Notes: generated by a model from the letters alone, not told the origin. 51,956 bases of DNA from a bacterium (GCA_024742755.1 JANSXW010000032.1:1-51956); one strand, 5' to 3'. Positions 28,602 through 38,100 are shown, counted from the first letter of the stretch. Program-made: numbers and translations.

Positions 28602-28812
28602 GCATTATAAGCCCTCTTATTCCGATAAAGTGCCCGCTTGTCAGATGTGGGGTGCAAACCCGGCCATTTACAGCTACCTTTGAAAAAGAGGCTTCGCATG
28701 CAGATACCCACCTTCTGCAGGGAGCCACCTAAAAACCCTACCTCATTTCTCCTCTTCTTTTAGTCTCCGGACTCATCGATTAGGGAAGTTTTTTACTCAG
28801 TTTGATATTGTT

Positions 28813-28884
28813 GTCTGCAAGTGCAGACTAATACGCTCTCTTAGCCTAGCCGGGAGAGCCATCTGCAAACGATGGCTCTTTTTT
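28813..28884 (+). ncRNA. Candidate small structured RNA or leader (hairpin plus terminator)
   Basis: GTCTGCA (28813-28819) pairs with TGCAGAC (28822-28828). Twenty-six nt later AGAGCCATC (28855-28863) pairs with GATGGCTCT (28871-28879), followed by a T-run, a classical intrinsic terminator. The terminator lies more than 250 nt after the response regulator, far for its own 3' end, and 57-77 nt before the next gene. A short independent transcript or a 5' leader is therefore possible. No -7 box was identified convincingly. Confidence 0.35.
28855..28884 (+). terminator. Intrinsic terminator
   Basis: A 9-bp perfect stem (AGAGCCATC/GATGGCTCT), a 7-nt loop and six T (seven counting the last stem base). 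It is the best-formed plus-strand terminator in the window. Confidence 0.8.
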
Positions 28885-28940
28885 CTTATTCCATACACAC
28901 AAATCTGATTTGAGGCGTTATGATAGGTAAATGCTCAATC

Positions 28941-29594
28941 ATGAATGTTTCTCCGCTTCTATTACTGTTCTGCTTATTCACACTTTTGACCGGTGTGGCC
29001 TGCAATTGCCCGCCCGATGAGGAAATCGGACAGCTTGGCCTAAGTGAAGCCGGCCGGAATTTCCTGCCCTATGATGGTACCGAAACGCTGCGCTTTGTGA
29101 ATGGCAGCGGGCAAGCCATGGCTTTTTCTGCACCCCGGGGTGAGGAAGCCGGGCAGGACCAGCTCTGTGTCAATATCATTTGCACCGAGGCGCGCTTCAA
29201 CAGCCCCTCCAGTTGCGAGTACTACCTAACAGATAACTTGCGCTATATTTTTGTCTCTGATGATAAGGAACGCCTGCTTGATCTTGCGGTATTCACCGGG
29301 CTTTACGAATGGGAAACGGAGCATTTCTTTGATGCGCTCCAGGTATCTTTTTCTTCCGGCACCCCTTCTATTCAGGCCGGACAGGTAATTGAGCAGCGCT
29401 TTGACGGCACACTGACCCCGGAAGAAACCAGCATCACAAACCTGATGCAGAAGCGGGAGTCTGTTGAGCTCAATGGCACCGTCTTTACCGATGTGTGGAG
29501 CTTCGAGCAGGACAACCTCGGCTTTTACCTGCAACCGGGCAAGGGCGTGATTGCCCTTAAAGAAAATAGCCAGGTTTGGGTTTTAGAAGAGTAA
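28941..29594 (+). CDS. Lipoprotein of unknown function
   Basis: The preferred ATG at 28941 opens MNVSPLLLLFCLFTLLTGVAC, a lipoprotein signal with lipobox Cys 21; an in-frame ATG at 28920 adds seven residues. The mature 197 residues begin NCPPDEEIGQLGLSEAGRNF, then PYDGTETLRFVNGSGQ, and have several Cys (LCVNIICTEARFN, SSCEYY) that may form disulfides. The rest is predicted to be mostly beta-strand. I recognise no domain. The gene is likely cotranscribed with nothing upstream because of the terminator; the next gene starts 36 nt downstream. Confidence 0.7.
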   Translation: MNVSPLLLLFCLFTLLTGVACNCPPDEEIGQLGLSEAGRNFLPYDGTETLRFVNGSGQAMAFSAPRGEEAGQDQLCVNIICTEARFNSPSSCEYYLTDNLRYIFVSDDKERLLDLAVFTGLYEWETEHFFDALQVSFSSGTPSIQAGQVIEQRFDGTLTPEETSITNLMQKRESVELNGTVFTDVWSFEQDNLGFYLQPGKGVIALKENSQVWVLEE

Positions 29595-29630
29595 TGCTTT
29601 TCTTGAGTAGATAAGCATCTATGATCAACA

Positions 29631-32297
29631 ATGAAGTATCCGCTTTTCTACCTCTGCCTCCTGCTGCTCCCCCTATGCCTGCACAGCGCGCAACTGCCTG
29701 CAGGGTTTGTGGAACAACAAATAGCCACCGGGCTTGACCCCACTACCTTTGCCGTTGCTCCCGACGGGCGGGTTTTTATCGCCGAAAAATCGGGGCGCAT
29801 CCGTATTGCAGAGGATGACACGCTGCTGCCGGACCCCTTTTTGAGCATTGATGCAGACAACTACAACGAACGCGGGCTGAGCGGGCTCGTACTCGACCCT
29901 GACTTTGAAACCAACAACTATTTCTACGTTTTCTACACCGTGCCCGGCGGCAACTACAACCGCATTAGCCGCTTCACCGCCAATGGCAATCACGCCCTGC
30001 CCAACAGTGAAATCATTCTCTTTGAACTGGCTCCCCTTAATGGCACCATACACAACGGCGGGGCGATGGTCTTTGGCAACGATGGCAAGCTCTACATCGC
30101 AGTAGGCGATGGCGCCAACCCACAAAGCGGGCAGGACCTGAACACCACCCTGGGAAAAATCCTGCGCATCAATCCGGATGGGAGCATACCGGAAGACAAT
30201 CCATTCTACAACGAGCTCAGTGGGCAACAGCGGGCCATTTATGCTTATGGCTTCCGCAACCCATTCACGATGGCCATTGACCCTTTGACAGGCACGATTA
30301 TGGCCAACGATGTGGGCAGCAACAACTTTGAGGAAGTAAATACCATAGTAGCCGGTGGCAATTACGGATGGGCACAACAGGAAGGCCCGGGCACGCCTCC
30401 TTTCCCCGACAACTATACCGCTCCGGTCCATGCCTATGACCACGGAGTGGGGTGTGCGGTTATTGGCGCTGCTTTTTACCGCCCGGCACTGCAACAGTTC
30501 CCGCCTGAGTACACCGGCCGGTACTTTTTCGCTGACTACTGTGCAGGCACGATCTGGACCATGGACCCTGCGACCGGCACCGTTTATGCCCCATTTGCCA
30601 CCAATATTGAGCGCCCTATTGCCCTGCACACAGCCCCCGATGGCAGCCTGTACTACATTGAGCGGCGGGGACTTGGCGGGGGGTCGGAAATCGATAATAC
30701 CAGTACCGCCAACGGCGTACTTTGGAAAATATCCTACACGGGCAGCGGCGCACCTTTCGTGGCGGTGCAGCCCCAACCGGTACTACGGGTAGTGGGAGAA
30801 ACGGCAAATTTTTCCTGCACCGCTTCAGGGGCCCCTACCCTCTCTTATCAGTGGCAGCGCGACGACGTTGATATCCCGGGAGCGACAGACTCCCTACTAA
30901 CTTTGCCCGCCGTCACCCTCGCCGATGATGGCAGCGCTTACCGGTGCCGCATCAGCAATAGCGAAGGCGAAGTGTGGACAAGCGAAGCGCTGCTTTCGGT
31001 AACGGCCAATAACCGCCCGGTGCCTGAAATCACCCTGCCTGTTACTGGATTAACCTACCGGGCTGGCAATGTACTGGTTTTTGAAGGCACAGCAACCGAC
31101 CCGGAGGATGGGCCCTTACCCCCTGAGCAACTTACCTGGCGCATAGACTTCCACCACGATGACCATACCCATCCGGGCTTATCTCCGCAAACAGGAGCGG
31201 GAGGCAGCTTCAATATTCCTGTCATAGGCGAAACTTCCCCCAACGTCTGGTACCGCATCCACCTGACCGCTACCGACGCGGAGGGGCTGTCTCAGTCCAC
31301 CTATCAGGATGTCTTACCCGAAAAGCGCAACCTGGAACTGCTGACCGACCCACCGGGCTTACAACTCCGCCTTGACGGCCGCTCTTTGACGGCCCCTCAG
31401 ACTGAAGAAGGCGTTGTTGGGGTCTTGAGGTCCCTGCAAGCCCCAGCCAGCCAGGTGATTGATAATGTGCTGTATACTTTCAACGGATGGGCCAATGCCG
31501 GTACAGGCCCGTTGCTATCCTTTGCCATGCCTGAAACTGACCAAACCTACCTCGCTTACTATGAGGAAGCCCCCCTGGGCACCGGGACAGGACTGACCGG
31601 TGCCTACTACAACAGCCCGGTGCCTGACTTCAGCGGCAACCCGGCATTCTGGCGTATTGATACCACCATACAATTTGACTGGGGCGATGGTTCTGCAGCA
31701 CCGGCATTGCTCGGCACTGACTATTACAGCATTCAATGGACGGGGAGTATCGAAGTGCCTTTCTCCGAAACCTACACCTTTTATACCCATTCGGATGACG
31801 GGGCCAGGCTCTGGGTAAACGATCAGCTGATCATCGATCAATGGGTACCGCAGCCGCCTACGGAGGTGAGCGGGGAGCTTTACCTGCAGGCGGGGCAGCG
31901 CTATGCCATCCGGCTCGAATACTTTGAAGAAGGCGGTGGCGCGGTTTGTGAACTTCGCTGGAGCAGTTTGAGAACGCCCAAGGCTATCGTCCCAAAGTCA
32001 CAGCTCTACCCCAACCTCCCTTCCTCCGGCACCGAAGCCCGGGCCACTGCGCATTATCAAATTCTGCCTCAGCCCGCCCGTGAATCAGCGACGCTTTGGA
32101 TTAAAAACCAGGAAGACCAGCGCCTTTATGCCCGTCTGTACCACCTCAATGGCCAGGAAGTTTGGCGGGGGGTATTCCAGCATTTGCCTCCTGTCAGCCA
32201 GCATAGCCTACCGGTGGGCACCCTGCCATCGGGCTTGTACATTCTGCAACTACAGGGCCTGAATGGACAACGGAGCCTTAGGCTGTTGGTAGAATAA
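29631..32297 (+). CDS. Secreted PQQ-type glucose/sorbosone dehydrogenase with Ig-like and PA14 domains and T9SS sorting domain
   Basis: The 888-residue protein has a signal peptide (residues 1-20, ending LHSAQ). The GSDH six-bladed propeller covers about residues 22-360 (GLDPTTFAVAPDGRVFIAEK, HNGGAMVFGNDGKLYIA, YAYGFRNPF, GGNYGWAQQEGPG, AYDHGVGC), the fold of soluble PQQ sugar dehydrogenases. An immunoglobulin-like domain follows (about 375-455, FSCTASG paired with YRCRISN), then a domain beginning RPVPEITLPVTG, and a PA14 domain (about 650-790, GLTGAYYNSPVPDFSG and YTFYTHSDDGARLWVN), often carbohydrate binding. The last ~80 residues (ILPQPARESATLWIKN to the end LRLLVE) form a type A T9SS C-terminal domain. 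It is probably a surface or released sugar-oxidising enzyme; the substrate is not known. Confidence 0.9.
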   Translation: MKYPLFYLCLLLLPLCLHSAQLPAGFVEQQIATGLDPTTFAVAPDGRVFIAEKSGRIRIAEDDTLLPDPFLSIDADNYNERGLSGLVLDPDFETNNYFYVFYTVPGGNYNRISRFTANGNHALPNSEIILFELAPLNGTIHNGGAMVFGNDGKLYIAVGDGANPQSGQDLNTTLGKILRINPDGSIPEDNPFYNELSGQQRAIYAYGFRNPFTMAIDPLTGTIMANDVGSNNFEEVNTIVAGGNYGWAQQEGPGTPPFPDNYTAPVHAYDHGVGCAVIGAAFYRPALQQFPPEYTGRYFFADYCAGTIWTMDPATGTVYAPFATNIERPIALHTAPDGSLYYIERRGLGGGSEIDNTSTANGVLWKISYTGSGAPFVAVQPQPVLRVVGETANFSCTASGAPTLSYQWQRDDVDIPGATDSLLTLPAVTLADDGSAYRCRISNSEGEVWTSEALLSVTANNRPVPEITLPVTGLTYRAGNVLVFEGTATDPEDGPLPPEQLTWRIDFHHDDHTHPGLSPQTGAGGSFNIPVIGETSPNVWYRIHLTATDAEGLSQSTYQDVLPEKRNLELLTDPPGLQLRLDGRSLTAPQTEEGVVGVLRSLQAPASQVIDNVLYTFNGWANAGTGPLLSFAMPETDQTYLAYYEEAPLGTGTGLTGAYYNSPVPDFSGNPAFWRIDTTIQFDWGDGSAAPALLGTDYYSIQWTGSIEVPFSETYTFYTHSDDGARLWVNDQLIIDQWVPQPPTEVSGELYLQAGQRYAIRLEYFEEGGGAVCELRWSSLRTPKAIVPKSQLYPNLPSSGTEARATAHYQILPQPARESATLWIKNQEDQRLYARLYHLNGQEVWRGVFQHLPPVSQHSLPVGTLPSGLYILQLQGLNGQRSLRLLVE

Positions 32298-32341
32298 CGA
32301 ACATGGCTGCCGAATGGCCCGTTCCAAACCAAAAAGCATTT

Positions 32342-32776
32342 ATGAGAAGAACAGCAACGTCCGTATGGAATGGAACCGGCACGAAAGGCAGTGGCCATTT
32401 ATCCACACAAAGTGGCGTATTTGACCAGCAGCCCTATTCCTTCAAAACCCGCTTTGAAAATGAAGACGGCAAAAAGGGAACTAACCCCGAGGAGCTCATC
32501 GCCGCAGCCCACGCCGGGTGTTTCAATATGGCATTGGGCGTGCAACTGGAACAAGCTGGCTTTGAGCCGGAATCGCTCCATACACAGGCGGCCGTCCAAC
32601 TGGAAAAACAAGGGGAAGGGTTCGCCATCACCAAAATCCACCTCACACTGAAAGGGAAAGTCCCTAAGATTTCCTCTGAGCAATTTCAGGAGCTTGCGAA
32701 TGGCGCAAAAGCAAATTGCCCTGTTTCCCAGGCCCTCAATGCAGATATCTCGCTGGAGGCAGAGCTAATCGCCTGA
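32342..32776 (+). CDS. OsmC-family peroxiredoxin
   Basis: From ATG 32342 (MRRTATSVWNGTGTKGSG) the 144-residue protein has the full OsmC fold. It carries the catalytic pair: Cys in HAGCFNMAL and Cys in KANCPVS, with the activating Arg in KTRFENEDG and Glu in NPEELIAAAHA. The enzyme reduces organic hydroperoxides in the cytoplasm. An alternative start at 32303 would add 13 residues not typical of the family. The gene converges with the helical-repeat gene, with only 6 nt between the stops. Confidence 0.93.
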   Translation: MRRTATSVWNGTGTKGSGHLSTQSGVFDQQPYSFKTRFENEDGKKGTNPEELIAAAHAGCFNMALGVQLEQAGFEPESLHTQAAVQLEKQGEGFAITKIHLTLKGKVPKISSEQFQELANGAKANCPVSQALNADISLEAELIA

Positions 32777-32782
32777 CCCAAC

Positions 32783-34210
32783 TCACCCGGGGCCCGCTTC
32801 GTCCGGGCCTCCGGGGATTTTTGAAAGCAACCAGCTCCGCTCCGTGAGTGGCTCCATGGTTTCCACCTCCCTTTTTATTTTTTTTCTGCCGGTCATATTA
32901 TAAGGGGGCAGCGCAATTAACTGCCGGACTACCCGGATAATATTCCCGTAATTTTCCCGGTGGTACTGGCTAAACTCCCGCCGGGCTACAAAACTGCGAA
33001 GCCGTTCCAAATGGGCTTCCAGCAGTTCATATTCACCCTGTTCGTAATAAATTTTCAACAGTAAGGTTCTGGCAATCAAATCATTGACCAGGTCCGTGAT
33101 TTCCGTAGTCAGCAACAGATGCCGGGCCCGGTCATAGTCCTGCTCCGCGAAATGCAGCCTTGCCTGATTGAACTGACTGGCCGACTTCCGGTAAGCGTCC
33201 GGTAAGCGGCACGAATAATCGGCGATAAACGCCCGGACCGCTTCCAGGTAGCCCAGCCGTATCCCAACGGCCACGATGTTATTGAACGTAAACCTCGACA
33301 GCATCCCCCCATCAAACAGTACTTCCTGCGCCAGCCCATCCTGGTACAGGCGCCAGCTTTCCTCAGCGTAGAAAACATTACCGGTATTGATCTGCCGGAT
33401 GCAAAAATTCAACGCCAGCATGTACAAGTCTTTTCGTTCTTCAGCAGTAAAGTGCTCCTGAAAGGCCTGCTGCAGCTCCCGGAATGCCAGGAAATGCTTC
33501 TCCTGCTCCGTACTTCCCAGAAACCTAAAGCAGTGGTAATAGAGCGCTATCGCCGGGTACTGCAAATACCCTCCTGCTTCAATTTGGCTGATCAGTGGCT
33601 CCAGCAACCCGTAGTTGTAGGATTTTTTAAAGACTGCCTCGTGAGAGCGTTGGGTGCAGGCATGCCGGAGTTTACGTGCCAGATAGTCCACATCGAGCGT
33701 ATCGGCAATCTCCTGCAGTTGTAAAGGCTCCGTGCGGCGGTTATCGGCCTGATGCTCCAACTCGCTAACCTGGTACGTTAGTAAAGCCTGGTAATAGTCG
33801 GCATTGCGCAGGGGTTGCCGCTCCAACTGCTGTTTTTGCCGCCGCATTGTGCGCTGAAAGTGGCGGTCGAGGCGGCGTTGGCGGTACAGCCTGGCAAGTT
33901 GGCGGGTGCGGGGCAGCCCTGAAGCCCGGGCTTGTTCCATCAACAGGAAGTCTTCCAGTAAAGCGTGCAGGTCGCTCATGGCATTCCGGAGCTGCTGATT
34001 GTCGTAGCGCTGCCCGGGGAAGGCGTGCTTGTGCAATAATTCCAGTTCCGGCCAGGTTCTTTTTGTAGCTCTCCTTTCTACAAGATAGCTCAGCATCTGG
34101 TGTAATTCTTCCCGTTTTGTAGCGTAGCCTGAGCTCAAAAACCACTTTAATTTCCGGATTTCTCCGCTGGAAAGCGTTTCTAAAAGTTCATACAATTGAT
34201 ATTTTTCCAT
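32783..34210 (-). CDS. Helical-repeat protein of unknown function (Saprospirales-type)
   Basis: The 475-residue protein begins MEKYQLYELLETLSSGEIRKLKWFLSSG, followed by a long Arg/Gln/Leu-rich alpha-helical body. Several stretches have the spacing of TPR-like helix pairs (FNQARLHFAEQDYDRARHLL; LIARTLLLKIYYEQGEYELL), so it is probably a superhelical scaffold. There is no signal peptide or membrane helix, so it is cytoplasmic. The first ~100 residues resemble a conserved N-terminal module seen in related multicopy proteins of this order. I do not recognise an enzymatic motif. It is divergent from the T9SS cargo gene with about 110 bp between starts. Confidence 0.75.
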   Translation of the reverse strand: MEKYQLYELLETLSSGEIRKLKWFLSSGYATKREELHQMLSYLVERRATKRTWPELELLHKHAFPGQRYDNQQLRNAMSDLHALLEDFLLMEQARASGLPRTRQLARLYRQRRLDRHFQRTMRRQKQQLERQPLRNADYYQALLTYQVSELEHQADNRRTEPLQLQEIADTLDVDYLARKLRHACTQRSHEAVFKKSYNYGLLEPLISQIEAGGYLQYPAIALYYHCFRFLGSTEQEKHFLAFRELQQAFQEHFTAEERKDLYMLALNFCIRQINTGNVFYAEESWRLYQDGLAQEVLFDGGMLSRFTFNNIVAVGIRLGYLEAVRAFIADYSCRLPDAYRKSASQFNQARLHFAEQDYDRARHLLLTTEITDLVNDLIARTLLLKIYYEQGEYELLEAHLERLRSFVARREFSQYHRENYGNIIRVVRQLIALPPYNMTGRKKIKREVETMEPLTERSWLLSKIPGGPDEAGPG

Positions 34211-34322
34211 ACTTAAATGCAGCTTTCGTTCCTACAATATAGAAATAATTGCATTGCAGCGGGGCGTTAAACCCTGCACATTTGTGAGGCAATCAATACA
34301 AAACTCATTCAACACAAAACTC

Positions 34323-37130
34323 ATGAAGACCCAATATATCTACCTTTTGCTTTTCAGCTTCTTCACCCTGCAGCTCGCAGGGCAGGGCTGGCGACAAACC
34401 TATAATTTCCCAAGCAATTCCTATCGGGTATACAGCATTGCCCAACATCCTGACGGAGGCTACCTGGCCGCTACCTCTGCAGCGCTGTCTGGTTCCTTTA
34501 ATGCCGCCATTCTAAAAACCACGGCAGAAGGCGATTCCGTTTGGCTGAAAAGTTATCCCGGAAATTATGGCATTTACATCTCCGAAAATACAGACGCCAC
34601 CTTTTCCTTTGTCACCGATGAGTATGTCAATGTCATCGACACTGAGGGCGGGGTAGTTAGCACGGCTGCCATTCCGGAAACGGATAATTTTGATTTTCAA
34701 TTCACAGCAAATCAGGCCGTCGCTTCTGCGGGCAATGGAGATTTGCTTTTAGGCGGGCACAGCAATACCGGGCACGCCATGCTTTGCAGGCTAACCCCGG
34801 CCGGGCAGGAAATCTGGATGCGTACCTTCCCCCACCCCAACGAGGAGGAAGTACATGCTATCGCGGAAGATGAAGCAGGCAACATTTACCTGGGGCTTCA
34901 AAGCACCCCTCCCGGCGAGCAGTTCTCTACCCGGATCGTTCTGAAAATGGATCCGGACGGCAATACCCTATGGCGCACCGAGCTGCCTAATGATGGCAAT
35001 GCCAGTGATATCCCGGATGGTATTGCGGTCGTAAATGGTACTGAAGGCATCCTTATTGTGGGTGCCGGATTGCCACAAATTTCAAGACTAAGTACCGATG
35101 GAGACCTGCTTTGGAGTAATGCCCTTTCTTCTGGTTACTCCCCATCCTCAATCGTTGAAGATCAGGAAGGTCATTTCGCCATCACTGGAGTACTGGTATC
35201 TAACGGCTTCTATGCGAACGATGCGTTTCTAATCAATATAGACGAAAACGGCAATCACAACTGGCAGCAAATTTACCCCCGCCTAGACTTTGAAGGCGGA
35301 AACGAGTTATTGCCCACTCAGGATGGAGGATTTCTGATTGGAGGAGGCATTACTGCACGGGACTTCTCATCTGGCAGTATGCTACTAATGAAAACCGATG
35401 CCTTCGGCAATCTATTCACAAACATGGTCAGCGGGCAGGTCTTCCTGGACCTCAACAACAACTGCCAAAAGGATCCTACCGAGCCGCTATTGCCCAATAC
35501 CGGGCTCACCCTGACTAAACCAGGCTTTGAAAGCATTGCCATCACGGATACGGACGGGCAGTTCAGCATGCAGGCGGACACCGGCACCTTTAGCCTGACG
35601 GCCTTCTTCAACTCGCCCTACTACACCTCAGAATGCCCTGCGGATGTGCCCCCGTTCACCGGCTTTTTTGATACGCTTTCCATTGATGTGGCAGCCACAC
35701 CGGTCGTCTACTGCCCGCTGCTGCAAGTCAATCTGAGTACCCCCTTCCTGCGCCGCTGCTTTTCCAATATCTATACCGTGGATTACTGCAATATAGGCAC
35801 GGCATCCGCAGGCAATGTGCATGTGGAAATCACCCTAGACCCTTTCCTGGAGCTACAGGAAGCCTCCATCCCTTTTGAGGAGTTGAGCCCGGGGCGGTAT
35901 AAATTTGATGTGGAAGACCTCGATATCGGGCAGTGTGGGCGTTTCAATATAACCGTTTTAGTCAGTTGCGAAGCTGAGCTCGGGCAAAGCCACTGCACCG
36001 AAGCCCACATCTTTCCCGATGAGCTGTGCCTGCCACCTGTGCCCGGTTACTCCGGGGCCTTTCTGGAACTGGAGGCCCTCTGCCTGGACACCACTGCCTT
36101 TTTCCGGATTCAGAATACCGGCAATGGAGATATGGCGGCACCGCTGGAGTACATCGTCATTGAAGACGCGGTGCTCCTGCAGCAGGAAACCTACAACCTG
36201 GCGCAGGGGCAGGAAACCCTGCTCAACTTCCCGGCCAATGGTAGCACGTACTACTTCAATACCCCACAGGAACCGGGCGCACCGGGCGCGGACTTCCTCA
36301 GTGCAGTGCTGGAAGGCTGCGGGACCAACGAAGATGGCACCTTCAGCACGGGTTTTGTCAATGTCTTCCCGCAGAGTGACAGCGACCCCTGGCTCGATAT
36401 CGACTGCCGCGAGAACATCGGCAGCTTCGACCCCAACGACATTCAGGTTTTCCCGAAAGGGTATGGGGCTGATGGGCAGGTAGCGCCGGGCACTACGCTG
36501 GAGTACCTCATCCGCTTCCAGAATACCGGTACCGATACTGCCTTCACCGTGGAAATACTGAACCCCTTCCCACCGGAGCTCAACCTTAGTACATTGCAGC
36601 TGCTGGGCAGCAGCCACGATTACCAGCTGAATATCATGGAGGACAATGTGCTTGGTTTCCGGTTTGACAACATTTTGCTGCCCGACAGTACCACCAACCT
36701 GGAAGCCTCACAGGGCTACGTCCGCTACCGGGTTGAGCACCTGGAAGGGCTGCCGCTCGGCACCACCATCGAAAACGATGCTGCTATTTACTTTGACTTC
36801 AATGAGCCCATTTTCACCAACACGGCACTAACCACTATTGACGAAAACTTTATCCTGGTCAGCATGGAAGAGATCTACGTACCGGGCTTGTCCCTGAATG
36901 CCTACCCCAACCCCTTTACCGACTTCCTGAATATTTCCTTTGATGGCTTGTCCGGGAATACGGTACAAATCATGATTTACAACACCGAAGGCAGGCTCGT
37001 CCGGCAACTGGAGCAGCCTTTTGCCCCGGTGGTCACCCTTCGCCCGGGCGCGATTCCCAGCGGGCAGTATGCACTGCAGGTTTGGGTAGATCAGAAACTG
37101 ACCGCCGCCGGTACTATTGTTAACCACTAA
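34323..37130 (+). CDS. T9SS-secreted surface protein with propeller-like N-terminus and conserved repeat domain
   Basis: The ATG at 34323 gives 935 residues with a signal peptide (MKTQYIYLLLFSFFTLQLAG). Residues about 30-370 carry repeats of the type HPDGGYLAAT, DGDLLWSN, DGGFLIGGG found in bacterial SMP-30/beta-propeller surface proteins. The next part has a SdrD-B/CNA-like segment (GQVFLDLNNNCQKDPTEPLL, DTDGQFSMQADTG). Then comes the region SFDPNDIQVFPKGYGA... ending DFNEPIFTNT, a conserved domain common before the sorting signal. The last ~80 residues (LNAYPNPFTDFLNI to the end) form a type A T9SS C-terminal domain. It is exported to the surface; ligand unknown. It is followed after 11 nt by a barrel gene. 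Confidence 0.88.
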   Translation: MKTQYIYLLLFSFFTLQLAGQGWRQTYNFPSNSYRVYSIAQHPDGGYLAATSAALSGSFNAAILKTTAEGDSVWLKSYPGNYGIYISENTDATFSFVTDEYVNVIDTEGGVVSTAAIPETDNFDFQFTANQAVASAGNGDLLLGGHSNTGHAMLCRLTPAGQEIWMRTFPHPNEEEVHAIAEDEAGNIYLGLQSTPPGEQFSTRIVLKMDPDGNTLWRTELPNDGNASDIPDGIAVVNGTEGILIVGAGLPQISRLSTDGDLLWSNALSSGYSPSSIVEDQEGHFAITGVLVSNGFYANDAFLINIDENGNHNWQQIYPRLDFEGGNELLPTQDGGFLIGGGITARDFSSGSMLLMKTDAFGNLFTNMVSGQVFLDLNNNCQKDPTEPLLPNTGLTLTKPGFESIAITDTDGQFSMQADTGTFSLTAFFNSPYYTSECPADVPPFTGFFDTLSIDVAATPVVYCPLLQVNLSTPFLRRCFSNIYTVDYCNIGTASAGNVHVEITLDPFLELQEASIPFEELSPGRYKFDVEDLDIGQCGRFNITVLVSCEAELGQSHCTEAHIFPDELCLPPVPGYSGAFLELEALCLDTTAFFRIQNTGNGDMAAPLEYIVIEDAVLLQQETYNLAQGQETLLNFPANGSTYYFNTPQEPGAPGADFLSAVLEGCGTNEDGTFSTGFVNVFPQSDSDPWLDIDCRENIGSFDPNDIQVFPKGYGADGQVAPGTTLEYLIRFQNTGTDTAFTVEILNPFPPELNLSTLQLLGSSHDYQLNIMEDNVLGFRFDNILLPDSTTNLEASQGYVRYRVEHLEGLPLGTTIENDAAIYFDFNEPIFTNTALTTIDENFILVSMEEIYVPGLSLNAYPNPFTDFLNISFDGLSGNTVQIMIYNTEGRLVRQLEQPFAPVVTLRPGAIPSGQYALQVWVDQKLTAAGTIVNH

Positions 37131-37141
37131 ACCTTAAAGCT

Positions 37142-37843
37142 ATGAAATGGCTAACCCTTGCTAGTTTCTTAACCTTCCTGTTCACAACGGGCACAAATGC
37201 TCAGGACTCCCCATGGAGTGTACAAACCTCACTGGGCTACCAGCAATTTGAGATTTTCAACGACTATCGTACCGAAATCCTGAGATTTGAGGGCAACGAC
37301 TATGGCAGAAGCACAGGTAATGTCACTTACCCGATACGCAGCCTTCAGTTGGGCCTGGGCATCAGCTACTCCATTCACCCCAAATGGACTGCCAGCTTAC
37401 AGGCTAACTATACAGGCTGGAAGGGCGAGTACGGTACTGACCGCTCTATGACCTTCAATGTAGGTGCGGAAAATGAAGTCACACATAGCCCGAGAAGCCC
37501 GCGCGCGCTCCGCCTTGCACAGTTCAACGGCATTGGCTACTACCGCCTCAACGGCATCGGAGCAAAAAGCCAGTGGCAAATCGGCACCGGTTTGAGCGGG
37601 GCTTTCCGCCGGCACCGCTATGAGACCCTCGCGCGATACAATATCACCCCCACCTATGACCTGGAAGTACTGGAAAGCCGTATTGAAACCGTTGACAAAT
37701 GGATAGTGGGCATTCCACTCAGTGCCAGGGTGCTCATCCCGGCAACGGAAAGGTTGCAGCTTGGCGCACAACTCGATTTTACCTTTTTCGCCAGTGAAGC
37801 GTTTCACCGGAGCCTCGTGCTCGTCGCTTCGCATAGCTTCTAA
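37142..37843 (+). CDS. Outer-membrane beta-barrel-like protein, unknown function
   Basis: The 233-residue protein has a signal peptide (MKWLTLASFLTFLFTTGTNA) and a pattern of alternating hydrophobic strands (LQLGLGISYSI; WTASLQANYTGW; WQIGTGLSGAFRRH; LGAQLDFTFFA). It ends in Phe (VLVASHSF), the C-terminal signal used by barrel proteins for BAM insertion. It lies 11 nt after the T9SS cargo gene and is likely cotranscribed, so the two may cooperate at the surface. The TAA stop is also the target site of the element that follows. Confidence 0.75.
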   Translation: MKWLTLASFLTFLFTTGTNAQDSPWSVQTSLGYQQFEIFNDYRTEILRFEGNDYGRSTGNVTYPIRSLQLGLGISYSIHPKWTASLQANYTGWKGEYGTDRSMTFNVGAENEVTHSPRSPRALRLAQFNGIGYYRLNGIGAKSQWQIGTGLSGAFRRHRYETLARYNITPTYDLEVLESRIETVDKWIVGIPLSARVLIPATERLQLGAQLDFTFFASEAFHRSLVLVASHSF

Positions 37844-38002
37844 GAGCTTGTTTGGATTTTACACTTCGGGCTGCTCTTGCCAAATTTTGTCCTGCTCTTC
37901 GTTGTTCTTCGGTCACTTAGCTAAGGCTATGTTCCCTCATCACGCCTTGATCAGAATAAAATTTGGCTTCGTTCGCTCCAAAAGCAAAATCCCAACAAGC
38001 TC
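37844..38002 (-). repeat. 159-bp palindromic mobile element, copy B
   Basis: The ends GAGCTTGTTTGGATTTT and AAAATCCCAACAAGCTC are inverted repeats, with TAA on both sides: the stop codon of the preceding gene on the left and 38003-38005 on the right. The sequence is the reverse complement of copy A (9530-9688) at about 92% identity. Read in the orientation and frame used as protein in copy A, it is open except for one TAA where copy A has TAC. Confidence 0.9.
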
Positions 38003-38036
38003 TAAAATACACCTGACCCCTACCCCAATCATTGAG

Positions 38037-38073
38037 AAGCCCTCCCAGACTGCATCCGGGAGGGCTTACTTTT
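38037..38073. terminator. Probable bidirectional terminator between the barrel gene and aconitase
   Basis: AAGCCCTCCC (38037-38046) pairs perfectly with GGGAGGGCTT (38058-38067), a 10-bp stem with an 11-nt loop. On the plus strand it is followed by ACTTTTA. It lies 27 bp beyond the aconitase stop on the other strand, so it may end both transcripts. Confidence 0.7.
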
Positions 38074-38100
38074 ATCCGCTTATCGCAAAAAGAGCCTGGC

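Larger units (their letters stand above)
28602..28919. other. Intergenic region after the two-component genes
   Basis: The 318 bp contain no protein-coding gene I can support. The notable content is at its right end: a short perfect hairpin (28813-28828) followed by a strong terminator (28855-28884), described separately. These could close the upstream operon or define a small RNA. Confidence 0.5.
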
